64,000 bases of DNA from Larkinella rosea (GTDB lineage Bacteria > Bacteroidota > Bacteroidia > Cytophagales > Spirosomataceae). The position numbers and the translations under genes were made by a program. The stretch is from the NCBI RefSeq assembly GCF_003858635.1, contig NZ_RQJO01000009.1, forward strand, positions 992,001-1,056,000, given 5' to 3'. Below, one piece after another: positions 58,645 through 64,000 of the stretch (within the stretch, counting starts at the first letter, position 1; each line of letters begins with the position of its first letter). Under the pieces are notes generated by a model. The model made no database searches. It was not told the origin of the DNA and was given only the letters and a program-made list of their open reading frames with translations.

Positions 58645-61203
58645 ATGTTTAAGATTTTCCGAAATATCGGTATAGTCCTTGTTTTTTTCATCGGTAGTCA
58701 CTGGGCACTGGGACAGGCTTCCCGTGCTGCGGATTCCGATAAAAAGACATCTCCCACACCCGTTAACGGACCCTATAATCCGTCCCGTTCGCTCCCGCAC
58801 GATTTGATTCATACCCGGCTTGATCTCAGTTTCGACTGGGTGCGGCAATGGGTGCATGGCATGGCACGTTTGCGGTTTAAACCCCATTTTTATCCGCAGA
58901 ATACACTGGATGTCGATGCGAAAGGATTTGAAATCAAAGGCGTGTTTCTGCTCGATACCTTAAAAACCGGTGAGACGGTTTTCGATACCCTCAATTACAC
59001 GTACAACGACCGGCAGAAAATTCACGTGTTACTGCCCCGGACCTACACCCGGGCCGATACCTTTGATATTCAGATCGTTTACACGGCCAAACCGAACGAA
59101 CGACCGCTGGGCGGGAGTGCGGCCATCTCGCAGGATAAAGGTCTGTACTTCATCAATCACGACGGCGCCGAACCGAATAAACCGCGCCAGATCTGGACGC
59201 AGGGCGAAACCGAAGCCAATTCGTGCTGGTTTCCAACCATCGATTCGCCCAACGAAAAGATGACGCAGGAAATTTACCTGACCGTCGAGAACAAATACCG
59301 AACGCTTTCCAACGGAAAACTGATTTCATCCACGGTAAATCAGGAAGGAATGCGCACCGATTACTGGCGTCAAACCCTGCCCCACGCACCGTATCTGGCA
59401 ATGATTGCGGTGGGCGAATTTGCCTACGTGAAAGATTCGCTGGCGGCTACACCCGACCGGGGAGCATTGGAAGTCAGCTATTTTGTCGAGCCGGTCTACG
59501 AAAAATCCGCCCGTAGCATTTTTGGCCGAACACCCGCCATGGTGGAATTTTTCGAGAAGAAATTTGGGGTGCCGTATGTCTGGGAAAAATACAGTCAGAT
59601 TGCCGTGCGCGATTTTGTAACCGGTGCGATGGAAAACACCACGGCAACCGTCCACGGCGAAACCGTGCAAATGGAAGACCGGCAACTGGTCGATGGCAAT
59701 TCCGATGATGTGATTTCGCACGAATTATCGCACCACTGGTTTGGCAATCTGGCAACGGCTGAATCCTGGGCCAATCTGCCGTTGAATGAAGCCTTTGCGA
59801 CGTATGCTGAATACCTCTGGCGGGAACACCACGAGGGCATTTATTCGGCGGATATGCACGGGTTGGACGATCTCAATCAGTACCTGGCCGAATCGGAAAC
59901 GAAGCAGGAACCGCTAATCCGATACCGGTATACCGACCGCGAGCAGATGTTCGACAGCCATTCGTACGCCAAAGGCGGGCGGGTGTTGCACCTGCTCCGG
60001 CGGATCATTGGCGATGAAGCCTTCTTTGAATCCCTGACGCTGTATCTGAAGCGCCACCGGTTCAAAACCGCCGAGCTGAGCGATTTGCGCGAAGCCTTCG
60101 AGGAAGTAACCGGCGAAGACCTGAACTGGTTTTTCAATCAGTGGTTCCTGAAACCGGGCCACGCAGTGATCAAGGTCGAAAAAGAATTCAAACCTGGCGC
60201 CGTACAGTTGACGGTTATGCAGCAGCAGGATTCGACACAGACACCCATTTACCGGCTACCGGTGAAAATCGATATTTGGGTGAAAGGGCAGAAAAAGACG
60301 TACGAAGTGGTGATCGACAAGGCCAAACAGGCTCTGACTTTCCCGATCGAACAACGCCCGGAATTGATCGTATTTGACTCGGACCACCGAATTGTGGGAA
60401 CCGTTGAACAGGAAAAAAACAAGCCGGAACTGGTTTTTCAGTTTTACCACGCGGATAATTACCAGGACAAATACGAGTCGATCACCCGGCTGGAAAACAA
60501 AAGCAACCTGATCGATTCGACGGTTCGGCACATGATGATGGATGCCATGAAGGATAAATTCTGGAAAATCCGGCAGGTGGCTGTGGGAAATTTTGCCGAA
60601 TACGATGGGCAGGAATTTGCCGAAGTGGAACGGATTGTACAGAGCAAAGCCCGCAACGACGAAAAATCGCTGGTGCGTCAGGAGGGCATCAACACGCTGG
60701 CGTCGTACGGCGATAACGTCAACGATCCGTTGTTTCGGGAAGCCCTGAACGACACGTCGTACGCGGTCGTATCGTCGGCGCTGGATTCGTATCTGTTGTC
60801 AAAACCGGGTGATGCGGCCGAAGTTGCGGCCCGGTTTGAGAATGTACCGAATGGCGATATTGTGACGGCGGTGGCCAATTTTTACGCCAATTCGACCGAT
60901 ACCAGCCGGTATTCCTGGTTCATCAACAAGATGAACACCATGAAATCGCAGGATTTGTACAACTTTTTGCAGGTCTTCGGGAAATACCTGATCCGATCGG
61001 GTTCCGACACGCAGCGACAGGCCATTCCAATGCTGGAAGTGATGGCCCGAACCAGCCCGGCGTACTTTGTGCGGTTTGGAGCCTATCAGGTGCTCGGTTT
61101 GCTGCAGGACATCGAAGGCGTTAAATCCATGCGAAAAGACATTCGCTTAAGCGAACGCGATCCGAAACTGAAGGAAATGTACGAGCAGTTTAAAGATTTT
61201 TAA
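58645..61203 (+). CDS. Secreted M1 family aminopeptidase
   Basis: 852 residues with N-terminal signal (IGIVLVFFIGSHWALG). Substrate-recognition GAMEN at 327-331, zinc site H359-E360-x-x-H363 (HELSH) and the third ligand E382 (LNEAF), the exact M1 spacing. HEAT-like repeats follow in the C-terminal half. Removes N-terminal residues from peptides in the periplasm or outside the cell. It is 68 bases after the permease gene. Confidence 0.95.
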   Translation: MFKIFRNIGIVLVFFIGSHWALGQASRAADSDKKTSPTPVNGPYNPSRSLPHDLIHTRLDLSFDWVRQWVHGMARLRFKPHFYPQNTLDVDAKGFEIKGVFLLDTLKTGETVFDTLNYTYNDRQKIHVLLPRTYTRADTFDIQIVYTAKPNERPLGGSAAISQDKGLYFINHDGAEPNKPRQIWTQGETEANSCWFPTIDSPNEKMTQEIYLTVENKYRTLSNGKLISSTVNQEGMRTDYWRQTLPHAPYLAMIAVGEFAYVKDSLAATPDRGALEVSYFVEPVYEKSARSIFGRTPAMVEFFEKKFGVPYVWEKYSQIAVRDFVTGAMENTTATVHGETVQMEDRQLVDGNSDDVISHELSHHWFGNLATAESWANLPLNEAFATYAEYLWREHHEGIYSADMHGLDDLNQYLAESETKQEPLIRYRYTDREQMFDSHSYAKGGRVLHLLRRIIGDEAFFESLTLYLKRHRFKTAELSDLREAFEEVTGEDLNWFFNQWFLKPGHAVIKVEKEFKPGAVQLTVMQQQDSTQTPIYRLPVKIDIWVKGQKKTYEVVIDKAKQALTFPIEQRPELIVFDSDHRIVGTVEQEKNKPELVFQFYHADNYQDKYESITRLENKSNLIDSTVRHMMMDAMKDKFWKIRQVAVGNFAEYDGQEFAEVERIVQSKARNDEKSLVRQEGINTLASYGDNVNDPLFREALNDTSYAVVSSALDSYLLSKPGDAAEVAARFENVPNGDIVTAVANFYANSTDTSRYSWFINKMNTMKSQDLYNFLQVFGKYLIRSGSDTQRQAIPMLEVMARTSPAYFVRFGAYQVLGLLQDIEGVKSMRKDIRLSERDPKLKEMYEQFKDF

Positions 61204-61240
61204 AACCACCTGATTCAAAAACGAAAACCAACAAAACCGT

Positions 61241-62305
61241 ATGAAGAAAACCCTTTTTACTTCCTTTTTTCTCGCGTTGCTTAGTATAACGATTTCTGTT
61301 GCTGGTCCGGTTGACGGCAAGTGGATTGGCAAAATCGGCGATGACTACGCCATCACGTTAAATTTAAAAACCGAGGGCGATAAGCTGACCGGAACAATTG
61401 GGAACGCGAGTGGCGAACTGCCCATCAACGAAGGCAAGGTCAACGGAAATGACTTTTCCTTTAATAGTGTTTATCAGAACAACACGATTCCGATTAAAGG
61501 CCGGATTGAAGGTGATAAAATGTACATTACGGTCTCGTTCAACGGGAATGACCTGAACGGTTCACTGACTCGGGAAGGTGGGGCCGAAACGGCCAGTGCA
61601 CCCCGGATGAAGCCCGAAGAAACCGAAGTCTGGAATCCGGTTCCGAAGGTAATCACACCCGGAAAAACGCCACTCGACGCGCCCTCCGACGCCATTGTAC
61701 TATTCGACGGCAAGAACCTGGATCAGTGGGTTTCGGTGAAAGATAAATCACCGGCCAACTGGACGGTTGAAAAGGGCGTTTTGACCGTCAACAAAGCTGC
61801 CGGAAATATCGAAACCAGGCAGTCGTTCAAGAACTACCAATTGCACATCGAGTGGAAAATTCCGGAGAAAATTTCGTTGACGGGCCAAAGCCGGGGTAAC
61901 AGTGGTATTTTCCTGGCTTCAACGGGTCCGGGCGACGCCGGTTATGAATTGCAGGTATTGGATTCGTATGAAAACAAAACCTACTCGAACGGCCAGGCGG
62001 GTAGCATCTACAAACAGGCGATTCCGTTGGCGAATGCCAGCAAAAAACCGGGTGAGTGGCAGGTGTACGACGTCATCTGGACAGCCCCTACGTTCACGGC
62101 GGATGGTTCGGTGCAAACTCCGGCCCACGTGACGGTGATTCACAACGGCGTGGTGGTTCAGAACAACTACGAACTGAAAGGCGAGACGACATACATCGGC
62201 CAACCGAAATACAAAAAATACGAATCGGCTCCGATCAAATTGCAGGCCCACGGCGACAAAAGTGAACCGCTCAGTTTCCGCAACATCTGGGTTCGGGAAT
62301 TGTAG
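61241..62305 (+). CDS. Secreted DUF1080 protein with N-terminal beta domain
   Basis: 354 residues with signal peptide FTSFFLALLSITISVAG. Residues about 22-125 form a small beta-barrel-like domain (GKWIGKIGDDYAITLNL, DKLTGTIGNASGELPI) seen in Bacteroidota hydrolases. Residues 150-354 are DUF1080: IVLFDGKNLDQWV, NWTVEKGVLTV, HIEWKIPEK, NSGIFLAS, YELQVLDSY, PIKLQAHGD, FRNIWVREL. The latter block is closer to the family consensus than the copy at 524. It is a possible 3-keto-glycoside hydrolase. It follows the M1 peptidase by 37 bases, perhaps cotranscribed, and ends at a strong terminator. Confidence 0.9.
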   Translation: MKKTLFTSFFLALLSITISVAGPVDGKWIGKIGDDYAITLNLKTEGDKLTGTIGNASGELPINEGKVNGNDFSFNSVYQNNTIPIKGRIEGDKMYITVSFNGNDLNGSLTREGGAETASAPRMKPEETEVWNPVPKVITPGKTPLDAPSDAIVLFDGKNLDQWVSVKDKSPANWTVEKGVLTVNKAAGNIETRQSFKNYQLHIEWKIPEKISLTGQSRGNSGIFLASTGPGDAGYELQVLDSYENKTYSNGQAGSIYKQAIPLANASKKPGEWQVYDVIWTAPTFTADGSVQTPAHVTVIHNGVVVQNNYELKGETTYIGQPKYKKYESAPIKLQAHGDKSEPLSFRNIWVREL

Positions 62306-62326
62306 TTTTGATGATAAAATTCTTGC

Positions 62327-62353
62327 AAAAGGGCAGCCACAAGCTGCCCTTTT
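62327..62353 (+). terminator. Rho-independent terminator
   Basis: 11-bp stem AAAAGGGCAGC (62327-62337) with GCTGCCCTTTT (62343-62353), 5-base loop, T-rich tail, 21 bases after the DUF1080 stop. Confidence 0.9.
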
Positions 62354-62402
62354 CTGTTTTTGATGTGACTGGATGGAGAAACAATGGAAGGCAGGCGTCC
62401 CT

Positions 62403-64000
62403 TTATTCTGACCGCAAACTTTTGACCGGATTGATCAAAGCCGCTTTGACGCTTTGGAAACTGACGGTTAGCAGGGTGATCAGTAAAGCTCCGGCACCCG
62501 AAACTGCAAAAATCCACCAGGAAATTTCGGTGCGGTAGGTATATTTCTCAAGCCAGCTGGTTAGCGCATACCAGGACATTGGGATCGCGATTCCCAGTGC
62601 AATACTAACCAGTGACACGAAGTCTTTGGACAGTAACCCCCACAGATTCAGTACGGAAGCGCCCAGTACTTTGCGAACGCCAATCTCTTTGGTCCGTTGC
62701 TCGGCGACGAACGACGCCAATCCGAACAGCCCCAGGCAACTAATGAAAATGACCAGCGTGGCAAAAAACGAAGCCAGCTTACTGATTCGCTCTTCATTAC
62801 TGAATTTTTTAGCAAACTCCCTATCAACAAATTTGTAGTCGAAGGCTGCTGAAGGAACTACTTTCCTGAAAACCGCTTCAATTTTCGGCAGCGCTTCAGT
62901 CGCACTGACGGTTGGTTTGATTTTTATATCGATTTGGCTGGCGGAATTATAATTTGCATCTAAAAAGAAAAATGCACGTTTCTCGGGTTCATACGGCGAG
63001 TTTCTGACCATATCCTTGATCACGCCAATAATTTGCCGGGATGTTTTGCCGTCGTAAAAGGTGATAAACTCGCCAACGGGCTTTTTTAACCCAAGGTATT
63101 TGGCGGCTGTTTCATTAATAATCATTTTCGTACTGTCGGTTGCAAATGCTTTGGAAAAATCCCGGCCTGCCATCAACTGCCAGTGAACCAACTGGCCAAA
63201 ACCGTATGAAACATCGGTGATGGCAAAATCATCGGCAACCTCAGGGTCTTTGCCGCTCCAACTAAAACCGCCCATATTGTTCCAAACGGCGGTCAATGGG
63301 CTCGACGATAGCTCCATCCCGGCTACCATCCCGGTTTTCAGCAACTCAGTTCGCAGCACATCCAGTTTGCCTACATAATTAGGGTCATTTTTTGGAATGG
63401 TAATCAAGCCTTCCCGATTGTAGCCCACGGGGCGGTCCTGCGCATATTGAATTTGTTTAAACACGACGATGGTGCCGATGATCAGAACGACCGAAACGGT
63501 AAACTGGACCACCACCAGGACTTTTCGCGGCATTGCCGCAAAGCGCCCCAAACGAATCGTGCCTTTCAGTACTTTCACCGGCTGAAAAGCGGAGAGGTAA
63601 AAGGCCGGGTAAGCGCCAGCTAAAAAGGTAGTGACCACAATAAATACCAAACTGATTATCCAAAAAAATGAATTGGAAAATGGCAACGATAATTCTTTGT
63701 CGGCCACATGATTAAACCAGGGAAGAGCGATTAAAATCAGGAGCATCGATACTACAAACGACAGTATTACCACCAGAAAAGATTCACTTAAAAACTGTTG
63801 AATAAGCTGGTTTTTCAACGAACCAATCGCTTTCCTCACGCCAATTTCTTTCGCCCGTTTTTCACTTCGGGCCGTGCTCAGATTCATGAAATTGATACAG
63901 GCCAACAGCAAAACAAAAAGGCCGACACAACCAAAAAGCCAGACAAACGTAATTTGCCCACCGGCCGCCCTTCCATTTTTAAATTCCGAAAACAAATGCC
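62403..64000 (-). CDS. MacB/FtsX-type ABC permease (N-terminal part outside window)
   Basis: The minus-strand frame is open to the right edge, so only the C-terminal 530 or so residues are seen; the TTG at 63995 is an internal codon. Two FtsX blocks are present: LACINFMNLSTARSEKRAKE with RKAIGSLKNQLIQQFL, and LGLFGLASFVAEQRTKEIG with RKVLGASVLNLWGLLSKDF, each followed by membrane helices, with a MacB-like periplasmic domain between. This is the large Bacteroidota-type permease of about 800 residues. No ATPase is seen in the window. Confidence 0.9.
   Translation of the reverse strand, partial: HLFSEFKNGRAAGGQITFVWLFGCVGLFVLLLACINFMNLSTARSEKRAKEIGVRKAIGSLKNQLIQQFLSESFLVVILSFVVSMLLILIALPWFNHVADKELSLPFSNSFFWIISLVFIVVTTFLAGAYPAFYLSAFQPVKVLKGTIRLGRFAAMPRKVLVVVQFTVSVVLIIGTIVVFKQIQYAQDRPVGYNREGLITIPKNDPNYVGKLDVLRTELLKTGMVAGMELSSSPLTAVWNNMGGFSWSGKDPEVADDFAITDVSYGFGQLVHWQLMAGRDFSKAFATDSTKMIINETAAKYLGLKKPVGEFITFYDGKTSRQIIGVIKDMVRNSPYEPEKRAFFFLDANYNSASQIDIKIKPTVSATEALPKIEAVFRKVVPSAAFDYKFVDREFAKKFSNEERISKLASFFATLVIFISCLGLFGLASFVAEQRTKEIGVRKVLGASVLNLWGLLSKDFVSLVSIALGIAIPMSWYALTSWLEKYTYRTEISWWIFAVSGAGALLITLLTVSFQSVKAALINPVKSLRSE

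Noticed and set aside
1-64000. CRISPR array, insertion sequence, integrase or prophage
   Set aside because: No evenly spaced direct repeats, Cas, transposase, integrase or phage structural genes were seen on either strand.

Overview
The window looks like chromosomal DNA of a Bacteroidota bacterium of the order Cytophagales, most likely a Spirosomaceae member (Spirosoma/Larkinella type). The evidence is a SusC/SusD pair, two proteins ending in type IX secretion (T9SS) sorting domains, FG-GAP/ASPIC, DUF1080, ThuA and DUF4494 families, LytTR two-component genes, near absence of Shine-Dalgarno sites and one promoter-like pair matching the Bacteroidota -33/-7 pattern. I see no rRNA, tRNA, CRISPR array, prophage or intact insertion sequence. 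The genus is an inference from family content, not from a marker gene.

Layout. 1-5.1 kb: end of an unknown gene, a DUF1080 protein, a large T9SS-exported Ig-like protein with a twice-repeated uncharacterised domain, and a small secreted protein whose C-terminal half resembles the Bacillus exosporium BclB domain and is visibly AT-richer than its surroundings. 5.1-7.1 kb: ThuA-like lipoprotein, single-domain response regulator, two small hypothetical proteins. 7.2-12 kb: GH116 glycosidase, a GHMP kinase resembling plant glucuronokinase, and galU, suggesting sugar capture and UDP-sugar activation. 12-15.8 kb: TlpA-like thioredoxin, DoxX-like membrane protein, kynureninase. 15.9-21.8 kb: a minus-strand copper/metal cluster of six genes (HMA protein, Met/His-rich outer-membrane protein, 19-cysteine copper-storage protein, AraC regulator with an HMA-like head, TonB-dependent receptor, HYC_CC_PP protein). 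22-31 kb: SusD, SusC and a divergent FG-GAP/ASPIC lipoprotein. 31-36 kb: DUF4494, a DUF2807 protein in an apparent operon with a LytS-type kinase and near its LytTR regulator, then an ECF sigma factor with a membrane partner. 36-42.5 kb: quinohemoprotein dehydrogenase, Nat-type ABC exporter, RDD protein, dicarboxylate/amino-acid symporter. 42.6-46.4 kb: a 1277-residue T9SS-exported endonuclease/phosphatase-fold protein carrying two CBM3 modules. 46.4-64 kb: mostly housekeeping (SRPBCC, GlyRS, hybrid kinase, REC, CbpM/CbpA, HhH protein, LOG, RpiB, RbfA, LolC-like permease, M1 peptidase, DUF1080, MacB-like permease cut by the window edge).

Two things deserve attention as possible undescribed biology. 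One is the copper cluster with its fused HMA-AraC regulator. The other is a set of long hairpins built of reiterated short words that fill whole intergenic gaps, including gaps between co-directional genes and between divergent genes where a simple terminator is not expected.
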